Source: Gyrodactylus bullatarudis
Taxonomy: Eukaryota; Platyhelminthes; Monogenea; Gyrodactylidea; Gyrodactylidae
Length of the DNA stretch: 64,000 nt
Direction: 5' to 3'
Assembly: GCA_012064415.1 (NCBI GenBank)
Contig: SSNU01000247.1
Coordinates: forward strand, 1,178,629 to 1,242,628
Within the stretch, counting starts at the first letter, position 1; each line of letters opens with the position of its first letter. Below, one piece after another: positions 46,546 to 60,112 of this stretch. The position numbers and the translations under genes are program-made. The notes under the pieces were generated by a model. It was not told where the DNA came from, did not search any database, and worked only from the letters and a program-made list of their open reading frames with translations.

Positions 46546-47377
46546 AGTCGACTAATCATTTTCAAAGTTTTAATGTCTTAATAATACATTAGCATTGTAT
46601 TTTATTCATATCAATGATCTCAATCCACATCATTTTTTCGAGATGATTTTCTTTGTTTAACATTAAGCTTAAAATTAATCTCTTGAAGATAATAATTGTG
46701 AAATTACCTCGATATTTCACTTTTCTCACAACATTAATTGATTTTTCATATTTTTTCACTTGTAAGCAGTTGGTTAAATTCACGATAAAGTATTAAAATG
46801 AGTGGTACTTTGGTTTTTGAGTCTTTAAGTGAACAAATTGCATAGCTTGTCTAGGCAATCTTGATTGTCTATACGTTTTTTTTCCTCATTAGAAGAAACT
46901 GAAGCAGGAACAGATATTTAGATATTTAATGAACACACTCTCCCTCATTCATTCACTCTATTTCTGTTGCTCGTACAAATTTTCAATATTTCTCGCATAA
47001 ACTGTATATTCTAAACTATATTTTAAGTCTTGTATTTTTATTTCCATTCTCATTTCTAAAACCCTCCCCCATCCCCTGTCCATGTAATGTTCATAAAAAT
47101 ATATAAATTGTTGTATTAATCGAGTAGTCTTTTACTCTTCGACGTGACATTTTTTCAATTAAAATTTTGTCAATTTAAGACGAAATATTTTTTTCCAACA
47201 GTTTGAGAAAAATAAATTCTTTATCCTCCTTAGCATACATTTTATTCTCTCTTCCTACGATAATAAGAAAGTTCCAGCTATGAGAAAAAATAATTCATTT
47301 TACAATTTTTTTGTCTGACAGTTTTTTTGTTGTTGAATTGACAAGTTACTTTTCATTCGACCTCTATTTGAGTATTG

Positions 47378-47802
47378 GACGAAATTTTGCAAAATTACTT
47401 TAATTGCCCATCGATATGATAAATTTAATTTTCAAGTATTTTAATATTTCCCACCAAATTTCGCTTCAAAATACCTTTTCATACTTCTGAAATAAGATGA
47501 ACAAAATTTTAAAATCAAAAACTTTTCTTAGCCGATCAGTGATATTCATAAAAAATAAGTGAAATTTCATTTTAATATATTCTAATAGGGCTTTAAGTCT
47601 TTTTTGCAATTTTTTTTAAGAAATGATGTGAATTCAAGTTGGAATCATGAATATAAAATATTAGAAAAAGTTTTTAATCTGAAAATCTTATTCCAGAAGT
47701 ATGGAAAGGTATTTTGAAGCGAAATTGGGTGATATGAAATACTTGAAGATTAAATTCATCATATCGATGGGCAATTAAAGTAATTTTGCAATATTTCGTT
47801 CA
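47378..47802. mobile_element. Fold-back element, arms about 150 bp
   Basis: The left arm begins ACGAAATTTTGCAAAATTAC and the right arm ends GTAATTTTGCAATATTTCGT. Inner blocks such as TTTCGCTTCAAAATACCTTT and its complement are also paired. Arms are imperfect and the centre is AT-rich and unique. No ORF. Confidence 0.6.
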
Positions 47803-47834
47803 AGTCCAGAGAATACTGTATTTTTATAGAAATC

Positions 47835-47990
47835 ACGAATGAAAGTTTCGACTTTGATCCTTCCACAAAACTGAACTTAAAATGTGATGATAAAAAACAT
47901 TTACCAGAGCGAAATTTCATGGAAATGTTTTCTCTCACCTAATTTCATCATGGTCTGTATTGAAATATTGAAATTCCCATCTACCAGTAA
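47835..47990 (-). repeat. Short repeat matching an insertion at 60387-60535
   Basis: In reverse complement this matches 60387-60535, with shared blocks ACGGGAATTTCAATAT (one mismatch) and TTTTTTATCATCACATTTTA. The copy at 60387 interrupts another repeat, so this is likely a mobile, non-coding unit of about 150 bp. Confidence 0.55.
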
Positions 47991-47999
47991 GTAAGGCGG

Positions 48000-50259
48000 T
48001 CAAAATGCTATTTTTGCAACTCTCAGTATCTTAATAAGCAATGAAATCTGTTTAAAATGATGTAAGGCATACTTTTGTCTCTGTTCTAGTTTCTGAAATA
48101 ATTTGCTATTTTTCAACATGAAATTTAGATTAAAACTTTGATATTGACTTGCGTCATCTCTCAAGTTTCAAATTCCTTAATTATTCCGATTTTTCAATAT
48201 TCAAAAATGAAAAAGATGAATATTTTTTATGAGATTCTTTCCTTTATCTTAGATATTATACATATGCATTGTTGACCTCAAGGATACATTCGTCTCATTT
48301 CAATTTTGAGCATATCCATCCATGTATATATATGTAAGGAAAAAAATCTCATAAATTTTCTTGATGCATTCTCTAATGCTGCACTCTCTATTTCTCTTCC
48401 ACTCTTTTCATGTTTTATTTTGCCCTTGTATTTATTTTCCTTTTTGATCTACGTTAACAGTTTTTTTCTAGGTTTTCTTCTCTAATCTTTTTATTTTGAA
48501 CCGAGTATTGGTTTATTTTTGTATCTGGACTAATAGGATTACCAAGGTTTTTAGATAAACTGAAGAAGGTACTTGACTATCTCAGTACCAATTCATTTGA
48601 AATAGACTTGGGAAAAAGGGTAATTGAAGATTTTATTCCAATTTAAGCTGGATATACAGTTTTTTGTTGAAATCCAGGCATCAATGAGAAAAAAGGTAAG
48701 GATAGAACTCATTTCTTCCTATCATTGCACACAGGGGAAATGTATTTTTTTCCTCAAAATGATCTTTTCTCAACATACATATAGATGCATGTTCATGCAT
48801 CAAATAAAAATGTTGTTTTTTATGATCCTTCCTCTCTGATCAGAGAGCATTCCCTCAATGAATTAGCAATACCTACTGTTATTATTATTAATATTATTTA
48901 AGGATGTATATTCATCAATAACTTTTTAAAAGTTATTCTTCTATGAAATTCTACAGTATAGAATCAAGGTTCATTTAAACTTTTTGACTGTCTAGAATAC
49001 ACTGTATTTACATTAACATTTCTCCCAGGAACTTTTTGTATTTAGCTATTACTAATTACCAACTTATTATTAGTAGTTCTAATTAATGCAAAATAATAGA
49101 TCTTATTGAGAGATTAGGTTTCCTTGATCTAATTTTGATCCCAAAAAAACCTTATCACAATAATCTATTTTGTAATTTAGCCTGAAAAAAGTCACAAAAA
49201 ATTTTGTAAAATCTAGTTTTATCTACTCGTTAGTATATGGGAAATTCAATAGAAAATCAACTTTATTGATTTCATAATGACATCCTCATTTCCATGTCAA
49301 CTCTAGCTTTAGATTTGAAGTATTTCGTCGAAAATAAAGTTTTTGTAACAATAAGAAATATTAAAAACCGTTCAAATGTATTTTATGCCAATCTAGAAGA
49401 GAAATCGAATTGAAATTAATCTAGAAATTATTGGATACGTACAAGACTATTCTCAGGATAAAGAAAAGATTTTTATCTTCATCATCACATTTTACACGAG
49501 GAGGTGAGGTGAGGTAAGTAACACACACTCTCCTTCTCTCTCTCTCTCTTCATGTAATACCCCAATCCATCAGTTTACGTTCCTAATGAAATTTAACTCT
49601 TCTTTTTGCACAAGATAAATAAAATAAAATTAGCAGAATAGAAATAAAGAGAAATGTTACAAATTCTTGTCCATGAGAGAAGTCAACATTCACGAAAACG
49701 ATTCGTACACACATTCAAAAGTTCTATCTATCCTGTTCTCCACGCTTATAGTATTAGGGGAAATTTCCTAGTAAATTATTAATTTGGATCCATCAATCAA
49801 AATGCGATTTACAAACATTTTTTCCATCTCTCTCATTTTTTTCAAAACATGTAGCAGCTTCCTTACAGATAGATTTCCCTTGGCCAAAAATTTATCCTAA
49901 GAGAGATATCCACTCCCTCACCCATAAACACACTCACAGAAATGGGACATGCATTAGAAACATTTTTTCCTCTTTTACTCTTGCTCTCTCTCTCTCTCTC
50001 TGATTCCTTTAGTGTGGAAAGTTTGAGGAATCCTCATAATCTACATTTTTCCCCTCATTCAGTTTGTAACTTCAATTTCCTGGATTCTTCAATCTCTTTC
50101 ATGACTCTTTTTTCCATCTAATGCTTCCATGTGTAATGTAACGTTAGACAACTCTATTTACTAAATGAGCTTAATGAAATGTAAGCCGAACAGTTGCCTA
50201 CAGGGGCAATAATCTTACATAAAGCAAATAGTGTATATTTTACAGTGAATCTAGAAACG
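48000..50259. other. Gene-poor stretch, no supported feature
   Basis: AT-rich sequence with (TC)n tracts at about 49540 and 49985. No gene or recognisable element was found on either strand. Confidence 0.5.
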
Positions 50260-50850
50260 AATGTTATTCTTAAGACTCCCTGATAGTCTTGAGACTCCCT
50301 AGTTAGCTAGGGAATCTGAAAACTCGGTTTCTAGAATCTCTACTCGAGTTATTCATTGTAGGGAATCTAGAAGCTCAAGGAAGTCTTGAGAATCCCCACA
50401 TTTCTAGAGAATCTTAGGAATCCCTAGGGAATTTAGAACTTGAAAATTAGCTAGATTGATTCGAAAAATTTGTCAATTATAATTACAGGGGCTCATAAAA
50501 TAAATAAAACGAATGATAGAACAGAACTAAAAGCGGGTACTGATGTTATGATATTAATTCCTCGTGTTGAAAATTCATTCTAGATGAACATGATGGTATC
50601 TAAAAAATCGGGACGCCGAATAGGAGAATGAGTGGTCTTCTTGAGTCAACTGATACCAGTCGAAGAAATTTCATTCAACTAGAGATGTGCCCGAGGAATC
50701 TTTTTTCAGTCAGATTCTCTAGAAATGTAGGGATTCTTAAGAATTCTTTGATCTTCTAGACTCCCTACAATGAATAACTCGAGTAGAGATTCTAGAAACC
50801 GAGTTTCCAGATTCCCTAGCTAACTAGGGAGTCTCAAGAATAATCTCTAG
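50260..50850. mobile_element. Fold-back element with CTCCCTAG-type subrepeats
   Basis: The arms at about 50262-50415 and 50700-50850 are inverted copies. Both contain TAACTAGGGAGTCT or its complement, ACTCGAGTTATTCATTGTAG or its complement, and an AGATTCTCTAGAAAT block. Within each arm, GACTCCCT and GGAATCT units recur, a locally repetitive structure. The 280-bp centre is unrelated. No ORF. Confidence 0.6.
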
Positions 50851-51342
50851 ATTCTCTCTAACATATACAGGTTTTTTCAAAATCCAAACAAGATCTATGC
50901 GAATATATATTATCATAACACTAAGGTAGATATTATTTTTTCAACTAAACACAAACATGTATTTCTACTTAGTTCACAAAGCCCAAACATATATATTATA
51001 ATATGAAGTTTGATTTGATTGGTTGTTTTCTATTTCTAAGTCTAGCTTTGAGCTATAAGACTTTTATTTTGTCTTTTTAAAGGTTTTAAAGATAAATGTA
51101 AATTGTTAATCCCAGGTGGTCTCTCTACATTGAGAAATTGAGAGAAATTCGTCATTTGTTTTTTCTCATTATCACGGATGAAAATGAATCAAAATTTAGC
51201 ATCTCAATTCTACTTAATAGTAAGTTTAAATGATATGCTAACACAAGAAATAGAAATTGGTCAAGATATAAATGAGCATAGTAAAATTGAGATCTTTTTT
51301 GGTAAATCTCGCTCTCAGGACCATTAGAAAACTAATGTAGAA

Positions 51343-52032
51343 TATAAAACAAGTTGACACGAGAATTTACTATTTTTACAAAAAACTCAATATTTTTCTC
51401 TGGACTCACAAAAAAAATAATTTTTTGAATTCTAAAACGGAATCAGCTTATAAGATATGGATATTCGAAAAAATTCCGAAAAAAATTCAATCTGACCAAA
51501 ACTAAGCCGTTTTTCGAAAATGTACCAAATTTCCACTTTTTCAACTTTTGAGCCCAAAATTTTTATCGATTTCAATGATTCGAAGTAGTTAAATTATGCT
51601 ATTTGGGATCAAAGTTAGACGAAGAACTCGAATTCGACAAAGCTTCCAGATTTTGGATAATTTACACCCGTGATAATTGAAAAATTCAAATGGTTCGATT
51701 TCACACAGTAATGACGAATTTCAGTGAACTTCTGCAGGTTAATTCAAATTCTTCGTCTAACTTTGATCCCAAATAGCATAATTTAACTACTTCGAATCAT
51801 TGAAATCGATAAAAATTTTGGGCTCAAAAGTTGAAAAAGTGGAAATTTGGTACATTTTCGAAAAACGGCTTAGTTTTGGTCAGATTGAATTTTTTTCGGA
51901 ATTTTTTCGAATATCCATATCTTATAAGCTGATTCCGTTTTAGAATTCAAAAAATTATTTTTTTTGTGAGTCCAGAGAAAAATATTGAGTTTTTTGTAAA
52001 AATAGTAAATTCTCATGTCAACTAGTTTTATA
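51343..52032. mobile_element. Near-perfect 690-bp palindromic element
   Basis: The left arm (51343 to about 51634) and right arm (about 51742-52032) are almost identical inverted copies of about 290 bp around a 105-bp spacer. By eye only a handful of bases differ; for example, CACGAG at the left end pairs with CTCATG at the right. The outer ends read AATATAAAACAAG and CTAGTTTTATATATATT, so the target may be TATA. There is no ORF. The high arm identity suggests a recent insertion or ongoing arm correction. Confidence 0.8.
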
Positions 52033-52672
52033 TATATTCCTCTGTAATATTCTCCTTCTTTTCTATCACCAATTTCTTTCTATTCATCAGAATAATAACA
52101 AGGCTTCATTCTCCAAATTTCTCTCTATTTCTCTATAAAGGAATTCTTATCCTACTCACCTTATTTTTGCTTCCGTGTATGTAATTGTTCTCATTGTGTG
52201 TATTTGGTTCCATTTTCATAAAATAAAATTATAACATAATATCCTTGTTGTTATTTGTCAACACTCGTACACCTACATCTTGATGTAGCAAAAAAACATA
52301 GACTCTCTCTCTTTATTCAGTGGAAACTTGAACGAAAGCTAGAGAAGAAGGGAAAAACACACACAATGGTCAATTTCTTTTGGGAGGCATTCATATGAAA
52401 AGAGAGGAACCGCAACAAGACATCGAATGTTGTAAACTTTTTATCATTATTATTAAAAAATAGCTCATCTCTTCCGTTTTATTGTTGAAAATTAAATAAA
52501 AAATTTGGTTTTTGTTATTTGAGAGAAGTATGCATTACTCGGTCATCGTTCATTATTCCCGTCTTCATTGAATGTTGAACTATAATAAATAAAATAATGG
52601 ATATATAAACCGTTCTAGAGAGATTAAAACAGTCTGGAATTATTGGGATTCAAGCAGACGTTTTAAGTATGG

Positions 52673-53538
52673 TTCAAAAGATATGCCATGATTGTAAAAA
52701 TCTTTGTAAAATCTGCCAAAAACTTAGTGAATTCTCTAATAATTAATTTTCATCATCGAATATGTTACATATCATACGGCTAGTTAATATGAAGATGGGA
52801 ATTTATGATTTTTACAAATTTCTTAATTTTTTCATCGAGAAATCGAATTTGATCAAGAACTTTTGGAATGTGGATCATGAGGCCCTCTTTCACGAAGTAG
52901 CGTCAAAATCCCATTTTTGTTGATTTCAATGTGAGAGAGTGATCAAAACTTGAGTTTTAGGATCACAATAAGACAAAAAGTCGCTAATGATCATAAAAAT
53001 TTTGATATATTCGTCATTTTTCAGGGATCTTGAAATATCAAATTTCATCGACTTTCAAGTAGGAAAGATGGCCACAAAATCAAAATTTGATTTTGACACG
53101 ATTATAGGGTGATTCTCAAAACCAGATTCAGTATATTAAATTTCTTTGACTAATTGTGATCCTAATACTCAACTTTTGATCACTCTCTCACATTGAAATC
53201 AACAAAAATTTTCAACTCAAAGTTCAAAAAAATGGGATTTAGGCGCTGCTTCAAGATTTCAAATTTGCCGTAGTTTCCTTAAAAATTGATTATTTTCTAA
53301 TTTTTTTCTCAGTATCGTGAAAGAAGGCCTCGTGATCTAGATTCCATAAAATCCTGTACAAATTCGATTTCTTGATGAAAAATTAAGAATTTTGTAAAAA
53401 TCAAAAATTCCCATCTTCATATTAACTAGCTTTATGATATGCAACATATTCGATGATGAAAATTAATTATTAGAGAATTCACTAAGTTTTTGGCAGATTT
53501 TACAAAGATTTTTACAATCATGGCATATCTTTTGACCA
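52673..53538. repeat. Imperfect large inverted repeat
   Basis: TTCAAAAGATATGCCATGAT at 52673 pairs with its inverse near 53525, and pairing continues inward with mismatches through ATTAATTTTCATCATCGAAT and CCCATCTTCATATTAACTAG. Older and more diverged than the element at 51343. Inner blocks (CAACTTTTGATCACTCTCTC) recur at about 53800 and 58945. Confidence 0.6.
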
Positions 53539-55814
53539 ATTTCGCGCCAAAACTCCTGATTTTCAGACAAATAATACAGACTTACCATTTTCGGTAGATT
53601 TTGGACCAAATATCGCCGACAAATTTTCGAAAGATCCACCATTTTCGTTGGGTTTCGAATCGTCCGAATTTCATTGATTTTCAAGTGAATATGATTTTTA
53701 AAAATCGAAATTCGACTTCCAAACCATAATAAAGCTATGCATTGGAACAGATTCAGCATACTTGGCTTTCTTGTCTTATTGTAACCCTGAAAGTCAATTT
53801 TTGATCACTCTCTCACTTTAGAAATCCCAGTTCAAAGTTTGAAAAAAATGGGATTTTGAAAAATTACCATACTCTTCATTAAAAATATTTTTTTTCTTCA
53901 AAAAGATCTTTAATATATTCTAATTTTAGTTAGAAATGTTTTGTGACATTGACGTAGAAAACGGTTTATTGCCATCACTCTAAATACAGAAAAGAGTTGG
54001 TATAGAATAATTATTTTATGCTTAGAAATTGTTTAACATCAGACATGATCCTGATGAAAATTAGTCGTTTTTGTGCTTTTGGTTAATTGGGAAACTATCG
54101 GAAAGTTTCGTGATCGCTCCCCCTTACTCTGCTTGTGAATGTTATATTAGTTTTGGTTTCGTCAATAAAAACGTGTAACTAGACTCGTATTTCTGAATGA
54201 AAGCTTTGGGCGGTAAAAATGCTTCTTCAGAGCAATGAAATCTGTGTCTCTTTCTGTTCCCGATATAGTTTTAGTATTTTTTAAATTTGCTAAAAATTGC
54301 CATATTTTATGATAAAATATTTGTAAAACTATAGCTATCATACAGGGTGTAAACTGAGTTATCCTAAATCCTTCATTACTAAAACATGGATTAATTTAAG
54401 CATTTCTTGAAGGCTTCCATCACTTAATAGGGAAAATTGCTTTGATCCACTATGGAATTTATTTTGGGCCCTACTATGTCATTACTTTGAATTAATTTTT
54501 TTCAAAAATTTCTTCACAATTTTTTTTTTGTTAGAAATAAGTTCTGTATTTAAAGTGAAATTCAATATAAAATATGTACAAAGATAAATAAAGTTTAAAT
54601 ACATTGTGAATCTCGTTATAGTCTGTAAAATAAAATAATGAATAATTAAAATCTTGGAGTCTTTGTAAATAAGTGAGATAAATTGAATCTGAAAATTTAA
54701 ATCGAAAATTATTCTGGTGGCAACTCAATAATGAAGATCTGGATATAAGAGTGTTTTGGTATAGTCAATTTTAGATCATATGTTTTATCATATTTTTTAT
54801 CAATTCGAAATATTTTACACCATTGGATAATTTTACGGTCTGGCATTTTAAAATTACCAAAATCTACTACTCCTGTGTTGTTTTTGTGAAATTAGTGAAT
54901 TCTTACCAACTCTAGCTTTAGTTATGTTATTTACGAAAATTCAATTTTTTCATTCTTCTTTGTCATCTTTTCATAATAAAATTAAATTTTCTTTTGTATC
55001 AATGTTTATAAAATGACAAAATTTCTCGAGAACCTTGAGGTTATAGTAAAACTCATCCATCGTCCGCTTTTAAAAGATGTTTTTTTCCTTTAGAGAAGCA
55101 AGATATAAAATTATCATCATCAAGGGATGAAATGGTGATCACATCACAACGCCTTCCCCAACTGGCAATGCAGGAATATTTCTTCTCTCACATTGTATTT
55201 ATTGAAAGGTGATAATTTGGTTTCTTTCATCATTTCACTTCATTTTTAAAACAACAAAAAGAATGAAGACGACAAAATAATAATTACACGTGAGGAAAAA
55301 TGGACAAACCTTTCATTTCTCTATCTCTCTACTTCTACTTATCGGAAGAAATTATCCAGTGTTGAGGGGGAGGTGGTGCACAGGGTGGAGATCGAATTCT
55401 CACCTTTACCCCCTCGCAGTCATTTGCTCTATCATTCATCTTGTAAACAGCAATCTAGCATTTAGCATAACTCTATACTCTGGTCCAGTCAAGATTGTCA
55501 TTATCACACACAAACACCCGATGGACCAGGTATCAATGCCCTCTCATTTCCCATCTTCTCTCTCCATGTACTAATGAAAGCAAAGGTGAGTTCATCTAAA
55601 TATTTCTTCCTATATTCGAAAATGTACGTTGAGAAATCTTTCAAAGCATATAATTAAATGAAATTAAAAACTACTTTAAGCACTAATGGAGTCGTCTTCA
55701 TTTCATCCAAGTGTAGGAAGCATGCTACTTTGGTTTTTGTAGATCAACGCAATTTAGAATTTGGCATAATAGATCTTTGGTTTTTTTCTGAAATGGAAAA
55801 ATTATTTAACCCTT
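53539..55814. other. Gene-poor stretch, partial repeats only
   Basis: A third diverged copy of the TTGATCACTCTCTCAC block is at about 53795, and a GGCGGTAAAAATGCT block near 54210 matches 47995. No protein family was recognised in any frame. Confidence 0.45.
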
Positions 55815-56000
55815 AAACTCCCAATTCTATCACACGTCATTTTACTAACTCTTTATTATTCACTCAAGCATCAGAAGAATACTTCGTCTACCACCCACAT
55901 TCGATAGGAAATTTATTAATCTCCTGGAATACGCAGAGATCACAGCTCTATCATTAGTCAAACTCGCGCTATACTAATTTAACGAGAGTTGATTTTTTTG
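55815..56000. repeat. Dispersed repeat, partner of 1-185
   Basis: Reverse complement of the window's first 185 bases with about 85% identity by eye. It includes CAAACTCGCGCTATACTAATT and ATTTATTAATCTCCTGGAAT blocks, each written here only in part. No coding capacity. Confidence 0.7.
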
Positions 56001-57658
56001 AAAAATTAATTTTTGTTTAAAACGTTTTTTTGAAAACCTATTTCTTAGGGTCATAGGTAGAAAGTAAGATAACTTTTATCGAGGTACCATACCTGTAGAA
56101 TTCAAATATGCAATCGCCTGGGCCAAATATGCAGAAATGGGTAATTTTTTGATTGATAACTTCTGAACCAAAAATAATTACGTTGAAACAACTGTAGATT
56201 CGTAATCAGCGTATACACCGTAAACTTTGGGATAGATAAAAGATTGAATTCGAATCATGAAAAAAAAATTCTCTGGGCTAAAATCAAATCATGAGGTCCA
56301 AAAGTAATTATTTTTTAAAGTGTTTTTAATAGACATAGATCTAATATTGATTCAATATTATTAAGTTAAAAATTTTAGAAGACTCATAATGTCCAAACTT
56401 GTCTTGAACGAACACATTCAATATCAGCTCAAACGTTGGTTGGGTTAATGACGACTCTATGGAGATTTTATAGTAAATTTTACTCAATCTAGATTCTCTT
56501 GGCCCAAAACTCAACTCAATATTCTTTTCGTGAATATCTTCCATCTTTTCTTCCGAAACTGTTAATGTTTATTTCGTTCATATTCTCAGCATATCTGCGA
56601 AATAAAAAAGCTATAGATTGATATCTGAGTTAATAATTCCTTCTCTAATGCATCTCTTTAACATGAAGAAATTCCATAGAGAAAGCGAAAGAGTTACATT
56701 GTCTTTTACTTTTATTTTACAATAATAATACTCTTTTACCAAAATCATATCAATAAATCTCAATAGTGGTTAATGCATTTGGAGTAAAAGTGTTAATTTC
56801 CCATTATTAAACTACCCTACCACCCTCTCTCACATGTATATCATTATCCGGAATTCAACAGGAAATTCAGATAATTTTTTTCGAATTTAATAAAAAAAGG
56901 AAAAATTGTGTTAACCTCTAGACATCTACTTACACATACTTTTTTCCTCTTACGTGCAAGCAAAGATTTCTCAAGTTTTTCATTGCTGCATACCTTACTC
57001 GTTACCTTTTATCTCTCTCTCTCTGTGTGTTTTACTTTGAAGGAAAAGATTTCTTGTAATTTTCAACATATTGACACTCCATGCTCGCTATTACTATTAT
57101 CTGATGTCGAGAAACAATTTCTTCTCATACTCATTGAGGCGTACAAGATTTCCTCCAATATCATATCATCTAAAGTAGTGAGTATTTGCAATGGATAAAT
57201 AAAAGATTAAAAGATTTGGTCTTTCATAAAAAAAATATTTTCTCCAATCTCAATTCTCAGAGAAGATTAATCATCCCGGGGTGTTATTGTTAATTTCGAA
57301 TGTGTACCATTGGGTAAAGAGCTTCAAAGAGAAACTTTATATCGAAAAGTTTCTGATTTTTAGACTAAAATAATTGCAATTTACTAATTAGTAGGTGGGA
57401 AGATGGAGTCTACAAAAGTTGGAAAAACATTTTTGCAACTCACGCCTTTGTATATATGAGCGTTTCATTAAAAATCCCCTCACAGAAATCAACAATTATT
57501 TTTTATCAGTGTACATTCTTAAATTATAAAATCATTTTTAATCCTTTAAAAAATAATTATTTCTCTGCTTCTTTCAGGGCTTAAGATAAATTTGATATTT
57601 TGTCCAACCATTTCACCGGATGAGAATTATTGGGTTTTAAACCCCTTCTGTAAACTCT

Positions 57659-58171
57659 ATGAAATATTCGACCAAACTGAAAAATAAAGTAATGATGCTG
57701 CGAATCTTTTATAACTCAGTCTTATCAAAATTAACTAAGGTTAATACAACTATTTTTTCAATATTAAAATTCAGTAAATCACCCTTTTTGAGACTTAAAG
57801 CGTATAAAGCTTTAGTTTTGAATAATCTTGACTATATTACACCTTTGGTTCCTATGTTATCAAACGAGAAATCTCTCGAGATTGAACACATTCAATCTAG
57901 GTTTTTATATTTTTTATACCCTGACCTTGAATCCTACAATGCTCGTATCTTAATCTCAGTTATTAACCCCCTTTGGATTCGAAGATACGCCATTCTAGTT
58001 AAAAATTTTATCAAGTCAGCAAAAATGGTTGAAAACTCATATAGCCTAAGCAATCCCTCCTATACAAAACATTATTTATTATCAGCTTACACCATGATAG
58101 AAAATAAATACAAAATATCTGAATGTACTGGCCCTACTAATATTAAAGTTGTAATGTCCCATCTAAACTAA
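57659..58171 (+). pseudogene. LINE reverse-transcriptase C-terminal fragment
   Basis: A 170-codon frame with KAYKALVLNNLDYITPLVP, then IEHIQSRFLYFLYP. This matches the 'L-x-SLV-x-S-x-L-x-Y...IE-x-VQ-x-RF' region found after the RT domain in Jockey/CR1/RTE-type LINEs. The RT catalytic motifs lie upstream of the fragment and are absent, so it is 5' truncated. It ends in TAA at 58169. It is the only protein-level match in the last 25 kb. Confidence 0.65.
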
Positions 58172-59107
58172 GATCTAAATTAGACTATTCTTAGAGTCTT
58201 CTTTATTCCAAACAGCATTATAGTTTCCAGAATGATCAGGGGATTTACTCGAAAGGCTTAGTTGCTTCTTTTTAATTTTTATATCTACTCCACAGATTGT
58301 GTTATTTCAATTGTCCAGAACAAGCCAGATATATCTTTATTTTTATATTTCATACTATCTGTATCTGTAATATATTTCATGCATGTAAATATATTTTTTT
58401 TCTAACAAAAAAAATTCCCATATCATATTTGGTAATCATCTCATTCGGTGTACACCAATTTTATCTCCTTGTAAACTTATACCTCTTCAGTGCTCTGAAA
58501 TGAATAAAATTCTTTTCTTCAAGTACTCACTCACTCTCCATCTTTTATAAATGTCACGTATCGGGATTTTATTTAGATCCATGAGTAGCCTTTTTCCCCG
58601 AAAACTGACTTTTTACTTATAACAATGAAATGCTTACTAGATATTTTCGTACCTCATAAGAGTCTATAGAAAACTGTTGAATATTCACATTTATCTTGTC
58701 TCTGTATTGTTTTCTGTATGGGATAATAAAACCCAAATTGCTTGTGATTCGTTTAATTAACCCTAGTTTGAAATTTGGGGGTCTCTACTCCCCATTTGTA
58801 TTGAAACCCCCATTAGGAAAAAGGGAATTTTGATAATTTTCCCTGCTTGAAAATCGATGAAATTTTAACAATTCAAGATCCCTGAAAATGACGGTTTTAT
58901 GGTGCTTCCCGGTTGTCTTGACTAATCGTGATCACAAAAATCAACTTTTGATTGCTCTCTCACATGAAAATTTAAAAACAAACAATTTCAACTCAAAGTC
59001 CAAGAAATGCGAATTTAGCACGAATTGTCGTAGGAATTTTATTTTTTCAAAATTTCTCCAACAAATTCGATTTCAAGATGAAAAGATTGAAAATTTTCAT
59101 ATTTAAT
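58172..59107. other. Repeat-derived non-coding stretch
   Basis: A block at 58840-59050 shares CAACTTTTGATTGCTCTCTC and CAACTCAAAGTCCAA with 53140-53230. A GGGGGTCTCTACTCCCCATT block near 58780 recurs at 16505. No gene. Confidence 0.5.
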
Positions 59108-59495
59108 AGGATAATACAAAATTTTATTTTCCCCAAACAATCTTCTATGCCTTGATCAAAAATTGATGCTTAACCATTAAAAACACATTTTTGAAATCAT
59201 TCCCTGAAATCATCAAAATTTACTTAATTTCCTAGGGTTTTCTTTTTACTATAAACACCCTATTTTTATTCAAAATTTTGCAAAAACTATTCAAAAATCT
59301 CAATTTTGTCCTTTCTCGCAGTAAAATTTATTGAAAAAATCTTTGCGCCTGTTCAAAATTTGTCAATTTTAATCGAGAATTTGTATACCAGAACAAAGTT
59401 GAAAATGTATGATTTTATCGGAAAAAAATGCGAGTTTTCGATAATCTTCAAAATGAGATTAAGGCTGGGAAAAGTTGAAAAATTTGGCCCTCTCT
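59108..59495 (+). repeat. Dispersed approx. 400-bp repeat, copy 3 of 3
   Basis: Same strand as the copy at 40688-41075. It includes the GCGCCTGTTCAAAATTTGTC and GTATACCAGAACAAAGTT blocks and ends with GAGATTAAGGCTGGGAAAAG. Confidence 0.65.
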
Positions 59496-60112
59496 AATAT
59501 TTATCAACAAAGAGAGATTGCAATTTCTTTCATTTATTGTCCATAATAACCATTTACTAGGCTCAAGCAAGACCTCGAGTATGGGAAGTTTCAGAAATTT
59601 CTAGTAACCAACTCTACTCATCTTTCGTGGATGTGCAAATAAATTTGTTTTAGATGATCAAATTCTCTCTCGCTCTTTCATTTTATCATTACTTTTCATT
59701 GTGTTATTTGATATTTGAGTAAAATTATTATTTCAATAGTCTATTTACTCTAATGATAATTTTTCTCGAGAATACATCTTTATTTACTCCCCTTCTGCTC
59801 TGCTTGAACAAAAACTAACTATAGATATTGAATAATTCACAAGGCTCATCATAAAAAAACAGAATTTCGTCAAGTGAATTTCTTTTCAAATGTTCCAAAT
59901 CATTACTCTTTAATCCCTGTTGCAAATTATAGCCTCTTAGAAGATGATTAATTAGTATATCACAAACTATCTTAGTTTGCTATCATGATATATTTTTGCT
60001 AGCCAGGCATAAGAATGTCATAGATATTTGAACTTTTACTGAAGGAAGTAGAATTCCTTAATTCATGATCCTTTATGATCGAGATTATTAAACTTGTCAA
60101 TGTTCAGATTAA

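Noticed and set aside
49500..50000. (TC)n and similar runs as regulatory sites
   Set aside because: Simple repeats are scattered throughout the gene-poor half; no specific motif or position argues for a function.
53463..53759. 98-codon minus-strand ORF
   Set aside because: Lies inside the arm of a large inverted repeat; the C-rich KICQK pattern comes from repeat sequence, not from a known domain.
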